Shown one piece after another: positions 41,501 to 49,547 of a DNA stretch of 64,000 nucleotides. Under the pieces are notes generated by a model, which worked only from the letters and a program-made list of their open reading frames with translations, searched no databases and was not told the origin of the DNA. Position numbers and translations under genes: made by a program. Within the stretch, counting starts at the first letter, position 1; each line of letters starts with the position of its first letter. The DNA is from G963663315 sp965214205 (GTDB lineage Bacteria > Pseudomonadota > Gammaproteobacteria > Arenicellales > Poriferihabitantaceae): positions 1,116,001 through 1,180,000 of the forward strand of contig OZ243941.1 of NCBI GenBank assembly GCA_965214205.1, in the 5' to 3' direction.

Positions 41501-43715
41501 GCGGATTACCGCAGGCAGTGGCGTAACGGAAGGAGATGCAGCCTCCTTTACCGTATCCGCTGATCCACTACCCGCCGCGCCGCTGGATATTACAGTAACT
41601 GTGGCCCAGAGCGGAGAGTTTGCCGACAGTGGAGAAACCGGCGCACGGACCCTCACCCTCCCGGTCACGGGTAGCGCCACCTTCACGGTCGCCACCCTGG
41701 ACGACTCGGTAGACGAGCCGGACGGTTCCGTCACCGCCACCATAGATACCGGCACGGGTTACCTGGTGGCAGTGCCACCGGATGATAGCGCTCTGGTGGC
41801 GGTGTCTGACAATGATGCGGCGGCCTCGGGACCGACGCTCTCGATTGCCGATGCCACCATGAAGGAGAACCAGCGCAACGGGTATTTCAAGGTGACGCTG
41901 AGCGAGAAGGTGGCCTGGCCGGTCCATGTCTACTATGCGACACGGGATTCGACCCCGGTCTCGGCCGTGGCGGGCCAGGACTATCTGGCGTGGCGGCGGT
42001 CCTGGCAACTGCGGGCCCGGTTCCAACCGGGCCAGACCGAGACGCAGATCCATGTCCCCCTCTACAACGACAGCCATGACGAGGATCCGGAGACCTTCGA
42101 GATGGTGCTGTTCGATGCCGGCGTGAACGGCCCGCCCGGTGTGTCGGTGTCGATTGCGGACGGGGTTGCGGTGGGCACCATTACCAACTCGGACCCGATG
42201 CCGGCGGCGTGGCTCAGCCGATTCGGTCGCACGATTGCCCAACAAGCCATTGATGGACTCTCTGACCGCATCGCAGACCGCCGTGCCGCCGGAATGCAAG
42301 GCACAGTAGCCGGACAAGCCTTTACGCTGGGTAGCCGTCCATCAGAATCTGTCCTGTCCAGTACCCATTCGATGGAATACGACTCCGCTCACTCCACCGA
42401 ACAGGTACATGACCGGCATCACTTCGGCGGCACACAGAGTCAGTCTTATGATATGACAGTACGAGAAGCCTTACTGAACAGCTCCTTTACGGCCACGAGT
42501 GAGAAAGACGCGCAAGGCGGCAGTGTCTCCTTCTGGGGACGGGCCACACAAGGCAACTTCGATGGACGAGAAGGCGCCTTCTCATTAGACGGAGAGACCA
42601 CCACTGCATTACTCGGCACAGACTATGCCAAAGACAACTGGCTGGTTGGACTGACCCTGATACAAAGTGATGGAGAAGGCAGCTATACCGATACCGATAC
42701 CAGCAACCGGGTTCCTGAACAAATGTGTAACCAGGAGAACCTGCCCGCACAAGCCAGACAAGTCCTGTGCAATGGCGCGGTACGCGAAGGCGATGGAGAA
42801 GTCAAAGCCTCACTGACCGCCATTACGCCCTATACTTCGATGCAAGTATCCGATTCTATCCAGCTATGGGGCACACTCGGACAGGGTAGTGGAGAAGTCA
42901 CATTACAACCGGAACTGGGTGATGTACTCACTTCTGACATGAGTTGGGACATGGTTGCCCTGGGAATGCGTGGAGATTTGTTAGAACAAGAACAGGGACT
43001 GTCTCTGGCGCTGACTGCAGATGCCTTATGGTCTCGTACCCAATCAGACAAGACCCATCAACTGGCCGCCTCCGATGCCAGCAGTACCCGTATCCGGGCT
43101 GGACTGGAGAGTAGCTGGAAGAAGGATCTTGAAAACGGTCAACTTACGCCCCGACTGGAAGTGGGCATTCGACAGGATGGGGGAGATGCAGAGACCGGAA
43201 CGGGGTTAGAGATAGGCGGTGGCATTGCATGGAATGACACAAACCTCGGACTCTCTCTTGATCTGTCGGGACGTACCCTGGTCTCGCATGATTCAGATGA
43301 TCTCAAAGATCGGGGATATGGGGCATCGTTTGTGTTTGATCCACAACCCGATAGTCAACGGGGACTGTCTCTGACCGTCAATCAGGATTGGGGCGGGCAA
43401 TCCAGTGGCGGACTGGATGCCTTGTTTGCAGAACCATCTATCAGTGAACGTACCGGCAGTGCATCAGAGAGTCGCTGGCATGCACAAGCGGCGTATGGTT
43501 TCTCTATGTTATCGGGAAGATTCACGGGCAGTCCATATCTGGACATGGGGATCACGGATAGTACGCATGAATATACGCTTGGCTGGCGACTGCAACCGGT
43601 GTATACCACCGGTCAGGCATTGAACTTCACGCTGGATATTCAGGCTACGCACCGGGAAACCGATGATAATGAACCTACACAGTTTGTGGGGGTGGAAGTG
43701 GGGGTTCGGTGGTGA
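38571..43715 (+). CDS. Calx-beta repeat autotransporter with C-terminal outer-membrane barrel
   Basis: Giant surface protein of 1,714 residues. A signal peptide ends at about residue 57 (basic RRR, hydrophobic LAAALLALPLLGLAA, cleavage after PVAA). The passenger contains at least five Calx-beta-like domains, recognised by repeated VEEGSPASFTVTA / TEGDAASFTVSA starts and DDxxDEPDGSV-type ends (clear at about 876-980, 985-1080 and 1090-1205). A 70-residue module around 785-850 (ETWRTSPGHVERWSRVLAAFGE) is not a Calx-beta. A linker WLSRFGRTIAQQ at about 1214 leads to a barrel from about 1300 ending in aromatic GVRW. Adhesion or host interaction is inferred. The only in-frame start codon is TTG inside an 8-bp repeat array, with no clear ribosome-binding site. 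Confidence 0.85.
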   Translation: MPDCRIALRASSWWWRLRRPVSRPEPSASAARHLRRRLAAALLALPLLGLAAPVAAQTIDSTEITEGETKTFTVTIPSSWTVDHFSDITAQTDGVEECFLTITPGLVPSDWDACEDSDAASYNSNTRVYTFELQARADSVNDPNETVTYTFFDADETTRRATFTITIREAQVTPVTPITKATRFLSLSLDRGKDTCSVGGGSSKTYTCVKETDSAPKNVEFQVKTDQISSSALPFRLCFSGSATQRTGGNAEQDDYLIQEQVGSAWQTRNNSCVDSSIAANQQLKRFRVQVLGDNHYEEVPMWVNGQQRMVISGQETVNITLNPNPGNPLPSPYKIDSVFSIKTLVIDDDDYHQQPLAFGTWAGQPGVKEGRPSADQNVGIPFSAQAGWDEKVTYRVVPGSESGGSTAIYGADYRLRGGYNRNTNRGTMTLPKGKTLATLPVTVIEDSLIEGTETVVLEMVSMGTYSVGSPNRITVHIQDDEARPLLKVDELGKALRDGVDSSHRIKMALTPAHSSIPDRPLTVDAHFEYCVTGSATLGDDYELVRPDGAYVTTGCHLATLPKGQLSTYLDLKLFDDGSSDEPDESVKIRLQKSTVSGKETTDLLEIPDSTRIADETISTVITIKDDLPVLKVSGRDDTSKHDRRFRAIYTIRSVNGGLTDGLYVKWQVEDTGGVVDGNRKQGLGKSGYKTLNRGFSEFTVPISLHHDAGAGSVTFHLMSAGRPFRLAPGSHCVRINGGLCPVGSNAPAIQHDAQSAPAQQDEAQAAPIETPVCVSDALLADAQLATTETWRTSPGHVERWSRVLAAFGESNGYSPMTIAEAQAQADRGLKRWAPVAPALECLANPPQEEQPKAQEEKTITPPAVPELSLSSGSAVEEGSPASFTVTADSAVQSDLAIAYTVSQNGDYLDAPGSGQRTVTLAAGATTVSLLIGTVDDALDEADGSVTVTVDTRTGYTIATNKDTASIPVRDNDEPVVRITAGSGVTEGDAASFTVSADPLPAAPLDITVTVAQSGEFADSGETGARTLTLPVTGSATFTVATLDDSVDEPDGSVTATIDTGTGYLVAVPPDDSALVAVSDNDAAASGPTLSIADATMKENQRNGYFKVTLSEKVAWPVHVYYATRDSTPVSAVAGQDYLAWRRSWQLRARFQPGQTETQIHVPLYNDSHDEDPETFEMVLFDAGVNGPPGVSVSIADGVAVGTITNSDPMPAAWLSRFGRTIAQQAIDGLSDRIADRRAAGMQGTVAGQAFTLGSRPSESVLSSTHSMEYDSAHSTEQVHDRHHFGGTQSQSYDMTVREALLNSSFTATSEKDAQGGSVSFWGRATQGNFDGREGAFSLDGETTTALLGTDYAKDNWLVGLTLIQSDGEGSYTDTDTSNRVPEQMCNQENLPAQARQVLCNGAVREGDGEVKASLTAITPYTSMQVSDSIQLWGTLGQGSGEVTLQPELGDVLTSDMSWDMVALGMRGDLLEQEQGLSLALTADALWSRTQSDKTHQLAASDASSTRIRAGLESSWKKDLENGQLTPRLEVGIRQDGGDAETGTGLEIGGGIAWNDTNLGLSLDLSGRTLVSHDSDDLKDRGYGASFVFDPQPDSQRGLSLTVNQDWGGQSSGGLDALFAEPSISERTGSASESRWHAQAAYGFSMLSGRFTGSPYLDMGITDSTHEYTLGWRLQPVYTTGQALNFTLDIQATHRETDDNEPTQFVGVEVGVRW

Positions 43716-43732
43716 TCATCTGAACAACGCTC

Positions 43733-43760
43733 TTGTAATATATTATAGTTGCTATATACT
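43733..43760 (+). promoter_or_regulatory. Predicted promoter of the second vapBC operon
   Basis: TTGTAA (43733-43738) and TATACT (43755-43760) are separated by 16 bp. The -10 box lies in the left arm of the inverted repeat at 43752-43772, and the gene starts 30 bp later. Confidence 0.5.
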
Positions 43761-43772
43761 GAGTGTATATAG
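43752..43772. promoter_or_regulatory. 8-bp perfect inverted repeat, likely VapBC operator
   Basis: CTATATAC (43752-43759) and GTATATAG (43765-43772) are exact reverse complements with a 5-bp centre, overlapping the -10 box and just before the GGGAGG of vapB. Position and symmetry fit autoregulation by the VapBC complex. Confidence 0.6.
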
Positions 43773-43789
43773 TTAAGCGGGAGGTTTCA

Positions 43790-44023
43790 ATGGCTACTGG
43801 ATCTGTATTCGTTAACAATCGCACCCAAGCGGTCAGATTGCCCGCTGAGGCCCGTTTCCCCGACGGAGTGAAGAAAGTTACTGTCCGTATTGTTGGAAAG
43901 GATCGGGTGCTGTCTCCTGTAGATAGCTCCTGGGACAGTTTCTTTCTTTCTGATGATCAAGTGACCGATGATTTTATGGAAGAACGCGCTTCCCAGGATC
44001 AGTCTGAGCGAGAAGCTTTTTGA
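43790..44023 (+). CDS. vapB: VapB-type antitoxin (second system)
   Basis: Antitoxin of 77 residues counted from the ATG at 43790, which has GGGAGG six bases upstream; a start at 43763 would lie inside the operator palindrome. The AbrB-type domain shows SVFVNNRTQAVRLPAEARFPDGVKKVTVRIVGKDRVLSP (about residues 4-43) and the C-terminal half is acidic (DDQVTDDFMEERASQDQ). It overlaps the toxin start as TGATG. It is only weakly similar to the VapB at 25172, so the two systems are probably not recent duplicates. Confidence 0.88.
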   Translation: MATGSVFVNNRTQAVRLPAEARFPDGVKKVTVRIVGKDRVLSPVDSSWDSFFLSDDQVTDDFMEERASQDQSEREAF

Positions 44024-44421
44024 TGTTGAAATACATGCTCGACACCAATATTGTCATTTATGTAATCAAGCGACGCCCACCGAAAGCGCTGGCAACTTTT
44101 AATCAGCATACTGGCCAACTTTGCATAAGCTCAATTACGTTGGCAGAACTGATGCATGGTGTAGAAAAAAGTACTAAACCTGATCATAATCTGCGGAAAG
44201 TCGAAAACTTTGTTTCTCGTATAACGGTGTTGGAATACGGCAATAAAGCCGCAGCCCATTACGGTGATATTCGGGCGTCGCTGGAACGTAAAGGTATGTC
44301 TATTGGTGTCAATGACTTGCATATTGCTGGGCATGCGAGATGTGGAGGTTTGACGCTGGTGACGAATAACCTGCAAGAGTTCAAGCGCGTAGAAGGTCTG
44401 CGCCTTGATAACTGGGTTTAA
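44023..44421 (+). CDS. vapC: VapC-type PIN-domain ribonuclease toxin (second system)
   Basis: PIN ribonuclease, 132 residues from the ATG at 44023 (TGATG overlap with vapB). All four acidic positions look intact: Asp in YMLDTNIVIYVIK (about 7), Glu in LAELMHGVEKS (about 43), Asp in VNDLHIAGHARC (about 97) and the last site in TLVTNNLQEFKRVEGL, where Asn-Asn replaces a usual acidic residue as in many VapC proteins. Follows the giant autotransporter gene and is followed by a third copy of the palindromic-repeat core. Confidence 0.92.
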   Translation: MLKYMLDTNIVIYVIKRRPPKALATFNQHTGQLCISSITLAELMHGVEKSTKPDHNLRKVENFVSRITVLEYGNKAAAHYGDIRASLERKGMSIGVNDLHIAGHARCGGLTLVTNNLQEFKRVEGLRLDNWV

Positions 44422-44436
44422 TTTTCTGACCTGGTG

Positions 44437-44465
44437 AGTTCGTCCAGTGGAGGGGAAACTGTAGG
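44437..44465. repeat. Possible third copy of the intergenic repeat core
   Basis: AGTTCG (44437-44442) followed by TGGAGGGGAAAC (44448-44459) and TAGG matches the core of the repeats at 3631-3656 and 5299-5323 with a few substitutions and a 3-bp longer gap. No flanking palindrome is present. It lies 16 bp after vapC. Confidence 0.5.
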
Positions 44466-44526
44466 CGCCTGACAGGCGATGACGCCTTACAGCAAACTTA
44501 CCGGCGCCATTCAGGCGGGAGGCGCC

Positions 44527-45030
44527 CTACGAAGGGTTGGCGAAACTTTTTTCATACCAGATTTGATAGATTTCATCCGGCCACAGTGAACTGAGCCATA
44601 CGATAATGGTCAGGACCTGATTGCGTGACAGTGTGTCTTTCCAGGGTGGCATGGAGCCGCCCCTTTGCAGGGTTCCGTTCTCGATCATATCCACCAGTAC
44701 CGGCAGTGGATGATGCCAGGTATGCGCGGAGCCGTTCAATGGTGGCGGGGGATATCTCCCGTTCTCATCCCGTACCCTCCAGTCTTCGGCGAGCCCTTGC
44801 GCGTTCTGGCCGTGGCATTCCGCGCAATGATTCTGGAACAGTTGCTTGCCCTGTTGCAGAATCACCGAATCCTCCATTCGCCGGGTCTGTGCAAGCGCAT
44901 CCGAGGTATGTCCGCACAAGGCAGCCAGAAACAACACATTGAACAATACAGCCAGTTTGATTTTCCATCCGGCGCGCCGGGTTGATTGGTCTGGTCGGAA
45001 AGACTCTGGAGGTAGTATATTGATGATCAT
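44527..45030 (-). CDS. Exported mono-heme class I cytochrome c
   Basis: Periplasmic or membrane-anchored electron carrier, 167 residues. A hydrophobic segment (about 23-47, KIKLAVLFNVLFLAALCGHTSDALA) acts as signal peptide or anchor. The heme site is CAECH at about residue 69-73 in LFQNHCAECHGQNAQGL, and the axial Met is in GGSMPPWKDTLS (about 125-127). The C-terminal helix (QVLTIIVWLSSLWPDEIYQIW) is usual for this class. The partner oxidoreductase is not obvious; the divergent aminotransferase gene is unlikely to be its redox partner. Confidence 0.88.
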   Translation of the reverse strand: MIINILPPESFRPDQSTRRAGWKIKLAVLFNVLFLAALCGHTSDALAQTRRMEDSVILQQGKQLFQNHCAECHGQNAQGLAEDWRVRDENGRYPPPPLNGSAHTWHHPLPVLVDMIENGTLQRGGSMPPWKDTLSRNQVLTIIVWLSSLWPDEIYQIWYEKSFANPS

Positions 45031-45184
45031 CTGGCGTCCGCCTGACTATACTTGAACTGAATATAACACAATGTATTATCAGTTGATGTTTCTCGCGGTT
45101 GTCAGTGTTCCAGTCCGATTCTAATGTGATACCATCCGGCCGAACCACGCATCCGCACAAGCTTGTCAAAGGGAGCCGCCCGCC

Positions 45185-46363
45185 ATGAAATTTTCCAGCC
45201 TGACTGAACGTATATCGGGTGAAAGCGTTGAGGCGTGGGAGGTGCACTACGAAGGGATGGCGCGCAGCGAAGCCGGAGAGGATATTATTGTGTTGAGCGT
45301 CGGTCAGGAAACCGACGAGGTGACCGAGGATGTCATCGTGGAGTCCGCTGTGGCGAGTTTGAGGAGCGGACGTCATCATTACACCCAGATCCAGGGTACG
45401 ATGGAGTTGAGAAGGGCGATTGCGAAACGTCACCACGAACTCACCGGGCAGGCGGTCGATGAGCGTAATTGCGCGGTATTCTCCGGGGCGCAAAACGCCT
45501 TGTTCGCTGTTGCCCAGTGTGTACTCGAATACGGTGACGAGGTCATTTTGATCGAGCCTTACTACACTACCTATCCAGCCACATTCACCGCGTCGGGCGC
45601 CACCCTGATGAGTGTCCCGGTCAGGAGGGAACACAATTTTGAACTGAATCCCGACGACGTGATTGCCGAGGTCACGGACAAGACCCGGGCGATTGTACTG
45701 AATTCCCCGAACAATCCGGTCGGGGTGGCCTACACTCTGGAGCAATTCAAACCGCTGGTGGAGGTCTGCCGGGAACGGGGCATCTGGTTGATCACGGATG
45801 AGGTGTACCAGGAATTGCTGCTTCCAAAAGACCGGGCAAGCCCGGCCAGCGCTGCTGGCGCCGACCCGGTTTGCGTCACCGTTTCCAGTCTGTCCAAGTC
45901 GCACCGGATGACTGGCTGGCGTCTGGGCTGGGTCGTCGGCCCGGTCGCGCTGATCGAGAATCTGTATAACCTCTCGGTCTGTATGGCTTATGGTTTGCCG
46001 GAGTTCATTCTGGATGCCGCGGTGACCGCTTTTGAGTCCGGCGCTCATACGGCGGATCAGGTCCGGAACAACATGGATACCCGGCGCGAGATACTCTATC
46101 GGAAACTCGAAAACGTGGAGTCCCTGTCGCTTTACAGCGCGTCCGGCGGTATGTATGTGGTGCTGGATATTTCCCGTCTGCCGGTTTCGAGTCGGCAATT
46201 CGCCAGGGACATGCTGGATCGGCATAATGTCGCGGTATTGCCCTGCGATGGATTTGGCGCTACCGGCAAGGGGTTGATTCGGGTCAGTTTATGCGTTCCG
46301 GATGACCGGCTTGCGGTTGCCTGTGAGCGCATCATCGCCTATATCTCCGGATTGACAGGCTGA
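45185..46363 (+). CDS. PLP-dependent aminotransferase class I/II, AruH-like
   Basis: Fold-type I aminotransferase, 392 residues, resembling arginine:pyruvate transaminase AruH through its length in the N-terminal MKFSSLTERISGESVEAWEVHYEGMARSEAGEDII region and in FSGAQNALFAVAQCVLEYGDEVI. Catalytic features: LNSPNNPVG (about 178-186), DEVYQELL (about 207) and the PLP lysine in SLSKSHRMTGWRLGW (about 239). AruH-type enzymes begin the arginine transaminase pathway, whose later product 4-guanidinobutyrate is a ureohydrolase substrate; an agmatinase-family enzyme is encoded at 13687. The link is inferential. GGGAGC lies before the ATG; the FAD-dependent dehydrogenase gene follows 19 bp later. Confidence 0.83.
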   Translation: MKFSSLTERISGESVEAWEVHYEGMARSEAGEDIIVLSVGQETDEVTEDVIVESAVASLRSGRHHYTQIQGTMELRRAIAKRHHELTGQAVDERNCAVFSGAQNALFAVAQCVLEYGDEVILIEPYYTTYPATFTASGATLMSVPVRREHNFELNPDDVIAEVTDKTRAIVLNSPNNPVGVAYTLEQFKPLVEVCRERGIWLITDEVYQELLLPKDRASPASAAGADPVCVTVSSLSKSHRMTGWRLGWVVGPVALIENLYNLSVCMAYGLPEFILDAAVTAFESGAHTADQVRNNMDTRREILYRKLENVESLSLYSASGGMYVVLDISRLPVSSRQFARDMLDRHNVAVLPCDGFGATGKGLIRVSLCVPDDRLAVACERIIAYISGLTG

Positions 46364-46382
46364 ATTGATGAGGCAGTAAATA

Positions 46383-48812
46383 ATGAAACCTGAAGCGCAG
46401 GTAGTCGTAATTGGCGGTGGTCTGGTGGGTTGTAGCATCCTCTATCATCTGACCAGGCTGGGTTGGCGGGATGTGGTACTGCTTGAACGCGATGAATTGA
46501 CTTCCGGTTCCACCTGGCACGCCGCGGCCGGAATACATGGTCTGCACGACAATAACAACGTGTCCAGAATGCAGTACTACACGATGAATCTGTACCGGCA
46601 GCTTGAAAAAGAGACCGGTCAGTCCTGCGGCATCCATCAACCCGGTTCGATTTATCTGGCCTGTACCCGGGAACGGGTGCATCAACTCCGTATCCAGGCA
46701 TCCAAGGCCAGCGCTTTCAATGCGGAGTTTTACGAGATATCGCCGCGCGAAATCCTCGATCTGAATCCGTTGCTGAATCTGGACAATGTGCTGTGTGCGA
46801 TGTACGAACCTCTCGGAGGCCATGTCGATCCTTCCGGAGTGACGTATGCTTATGCCCGGGGCGCCCGGAACAACGGCGCCGGCATCCATCGGTTTACCCC
46901 GGTTATCGAAACCAACCCGAACCCGGATGGAAGCTGGCAGGTGGTTACTCCCAAGGGCAATATTAAAGCCGATGTTGTGGTCAACGCCGCCGGCCTGTGG
47001 GGCCGGGAGGTGGCCGGACTGGCGGGAATCGATCTGCCTTTGATGCCCATGGAGCATCAGTATTTCGTGACCGAAGACATTCCCGAAATTGCCAGCCTGG
47101 ACCGGGAGCTTCCGGCGGTGGCTGACCGGGACAATGAATACTATATGCGTCAGGAGGGCAAGGGGCTGCTGGTCGGGGCGTATGAAAAGGATGGACGATT
47201 CTGGTCGGAGAACGGCACGCCCGCCGATTTTGGTCACGATCTCTTACAGGAGGACCTGGATCGTATCGCGGACAATGTCATGCGCGCCTGTGACCGGGTC
47301 TCCGCGCTTGCAGAAGCCGGGATAAAAAGAGTGATCAATGGCCCCATGATCTGGTCACCGGATTCTTCCGCGTTGCTCGGTCCGGTGCGGGGACTGAAAA
47401 ACTACTACGTCTGCAACGGCATTATTCCGGGTTTCAGCCAGAGCGCCGGTCTTGGTAAAACCCTGGCTGAATGGATTGTCGAGGGCGAACCGGAGCTGGA
47501 TATGTTCGCGTGGGATGTCGCCCGTTTTGGCCGGTGGGCGACCAAATCCTGGACTCGGGCGCGGGCGCTCGACAACTACAGCTCACGTTTCCGTATCCAT
47601 TTCCCGAATGAAGAGCGCGATGCCGGCCGGCCGCTCAGGAAACGCCCCGTCCATGATCTGCAAAAGTCCATGGGCGCCGTATTCGGTCTTTCTTACGGCT
47701 GGGAGCATCCCCAATGGTATGCGACAGGCGGTGTGCCGCAACAGGACGAGTTCAGTTTCGAGCGGCCCCGATGGTTCGATATCATGGGTCAGGAGGTTCG
47801 GTCCCTGAGAGAGTCCGTGGGGCTGGTCGATACCTCGAATTTCGCCAAGTACCGGATCACCGGGAAAAACGCTGTCGGCTGGCTGGACCGCATCATCGCG
47901 AATCATGTGCCCCGACAAAACGGGCGGACCTGCCTGACCCCCCTGTTGAGCCTGAGGGCGGGATTGGCCGGAGATTTCACAGTTGCGCGTCTGTCGGACG
48001 AGTCGTTGTTCATGATTGGGTCGGGCATCGCCGAGGATTACCATCTGCGGATTTTCGAGCGGTTCCTGCCAGCTCCGGGGGTTCACTTCGAGTGCGTGAC
48101 CGACGCCATGACCGGATTCAACATTGCCGGGCCCAATGCCAGACAACTGTTCGAGGAGGTCACCGGCTGCGATTTTTCCAATGATTCCCTGGGTTTCATG
48201 CGTAACCGGGTGATCGAAATCGACGGCTGTCAGGCGATCATATTGCGGGTTTCATTTACCGGGGACCTGGGTTTCGAGATTTATGTCAGCGAAGAAAACC
48301 AATTGTGGCTCTATCAGTCCATTCTCGACAAGGGCGCCAAGTACGCGATTAGACCGATTGGCTCGCGCGCCCTGGGTTCGATGAGGATCGAGAAAGGTTA
48401 CGGCAGTTGGGGGCGCGAATACTCGCCTGAATGGTCCCCGGTGGAATCCGGACTGGCGGCGCTGGTAAAAACCGATAAACCCGCGTTTCTGGGCCGGGAC
48501 GCTTACCTGGCGATTCGGGACCTGCCGCCAAAGCAGAGGCTTTGCTGCTTCACCATCGAATCGTCTCCCGGCCGCGAGGGGGCGGATGCCTGGGGCGGTG
48601 AAGCTATTTTCCAGTCCGGCAGATATGTCGGTCGAATCACTTCAGGATCGTACAGTTTTACATTCAATACCTCGGTGGCGCTGGGCTACGTTGATGCCGC
48701 CTTCGCCGTCCCCGGTGAAAAATTCGAGGTCGCGATACTGGGTATTCCTCATAAAGCCGAGCTGCTCCCCCGGCCGTTGTTCGACCCGAAGGGCGAGAAG
48801 CTCAGGGCCTGA
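46383..48812 (+). CDS. FAD-dependent dimethylglycine/sarcosine dehydrogenase-like protein with GcvT domain
   Basis: Two-part enzyme of 809 residues. The N-terminal half is a DAO-type flavoprotein: GGGLVGCSILYHLTRLGWRDVVLLERDELTSGSTWHAAAG, where the WH resembles the covalent FAD histidine of DMGDH/SARDH. NAAGLWGREVAGLAG and GPMIWSPDSSALLGP follow. From about residue 430 it is a GcvT-like folate-binding domain (FDIMGQEVRSLRESVGLVDTSNFAKYRITGKNAVGWLD, SFTGDLGFEIYVSEENQLWLY and PIGSRALGSMRIEKGYGSWGREY). Such enzymes N-demethylate methylated glycines and pass the one-carbon unit to tetrahydrofolate. The substrate may be dimethylglycine, sarcosine or a related amine. It is probably cotranscribed with the AruH-like gene. 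Confidence 0.9.
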   Translation: MKPEAQVVVIGGGLVGCSILYHLTRLGWRDVVLLERDELTSGSTWHAAAGIHGLHDNNNVSRMQYYTMNLYRQLEKETGQSCGIHQPGSIYLACTRERVHQLRIQASKASAFNAEFYEISPREILDLNPLLNLDNVLCAMYEPLGGHVDPSGVTYAYARGARNNGAGIHRFTPVIETNPNPDGSWQVVTPKGNIKADVVVNAAGLWGREVAGLAGIDLPLMPMEHQYFVTEDIPEIASLDRELPAVADRDNEYYMRQEGKGLLVGAYEKDGRFWSENGTPADFGHDLLQEDLDRIADNVMRACDRVSALAEAGIKRVINGPMIWSPDSSALLGPVRGLKNYYVCNGIIPGFSQSAGLGKTLAEWIVEGEPELDMFAWDVARFGRWATKSWTRARALDNYSSRFRIHFPNEERDAGRPLRKRPVHDLQKSMGAVFGLSYGWEHPQWYATGGVPQQDEFSFERPRWFDIMGQEVRSLRESVGLVDTSNFAKYRITGKNAVGWLDRIIANHVPRQNGRTCLTPLLSLRAGLAGDFTVARLSDESLFMIGSGIAEDYHLRIFERFLPAPGVHFECVTDAMTGFNIAGPNARQLFEEVTGCDFSNDSLGFMRNRVIEIDGCQAIILRVSFTGDLGFEIYVSEENQLWLYQSILDKGAKYAIRPIGSRALGSMRIEKGYGSWGREYSPEWSPVESGLAALVKTDKPAFLGRDAYLAIRDLPPKQRLCCFTIESSPGREGADAWGGEAIFQSGRYVGRITSGSYSFTFNTSVALGYVDAAFAVPGEKFEVAILGIPHKAELLPRPLFDPKGEKLRA

Positions 48813-48836
48813 TTCAGGTTCCGGTTTCCAGGCGGA

Positions 48837-49385
48837 TCAGACTTTCGCCGCCATCCTGTCGAGCAGGGTATCCGGGTCGGAATGCACCGTATACAGCGCC
48901 TGATGTTTGGGTTTGATGAAACCCTGGCTGACCGTATGGCAGAGGAAATCGTGTAACCGGTCGTAGTATCCGGCCACATTCAAAAGCCCGACCGGTTTCG
49001 ATTTGCTGTGAATCTTCAGTTGGGACCAGGTGACGGCCTCGAAAAATTCCTCCAGGGTGCCGAAGCCGCCCGGCAGGGCAATGAATCCATCCGCCAGACT
49101 GGCCATTTTCGCTTTTCGCTGATGCATGTCGTCCATCGTGATCAGTTCGGTCAGGCCGCGATGGGCCACTTCGTCCCTGAACAGGTCTCTGGGAATGACT
49201 CCGATGGCTTCGCCGTTGTTTGCCAGTACCGAGTCCGCTATTTGCCCCATCAGGCCAATGCCGCCGCCGCCGTAAACCAGGCCGATATTGCGCTCGGTCA
49301 TGGCTCTGGCCAGAGATTTCGCCGCGTCGCGGTATTCCGGTTGGTTACCGGCTTTGGAACCGCAATATACGCATATTCGTTTCAT
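48837..49385 (-). CDS. LOG-family protein (lysine decarboxylase-like, cytokinin-type phosphoribohydrolase)
   Basis: Rossmann-like protein of 182 residues. Seen: RICVYCGSKAGNQPEYRDAA at the N terminus, LVYGGGGIGLMGQIADSVL (about 36-54) and the signature PGGFGTLEEFFEAVTWSQLKIH (about 104-125), with the conserved MHQRKAKM before it. Members hydrolyse nucleoside 5-monophosphates such as cytokinin ribotides; in many bacteria the real role is unknown. It is convergent with the DMGDH-like gene and divergent from the beta-hydroxyacid dehydrogenase. Confidence 0.9.
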   Translation of the reverse strand: MKRICVYCGSKAGNQPEYRDAAKSLARAMTERNIGLVYGGGGIGLMGQIADSVLANNGEAIGVIPRDLFRDEVAHRGLTELITMDDMHQRKAKMASLADGFIALPGGFGTLEEFFEAVTWSQLKIHSKSKPVGLLNVAGYYDRLHDFLCHTVSQGFIKPKHQALYTVHSDPDTLLDRMAAKV

Positions 49386-49547
49386 TCGCTGTCTGATGGA
49401 TCGAGATTATCGGGGTCGGCAAACGGTCGGAATGCCGGGAGCGATTGCTGAAGCGAGTATAGCTGAAATCATTTCTTTTATTTTACAATCTGTCTGATAA
49501 TCCTCCGTCTGAAATTCAGGCATATTCAACTCCAACCGGAAATCATT

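Noticed and set aside
38437..44483. A 14-bp identity (TGACAGGCGATGAC) at 38437-38450 and 44470-44483 flanking the autotransporter and second vapBC
   Set aside because: Several 14-bp identities are expected by chance in 64 kb. The position is suggestive of an island boundary but the match is too short to report.
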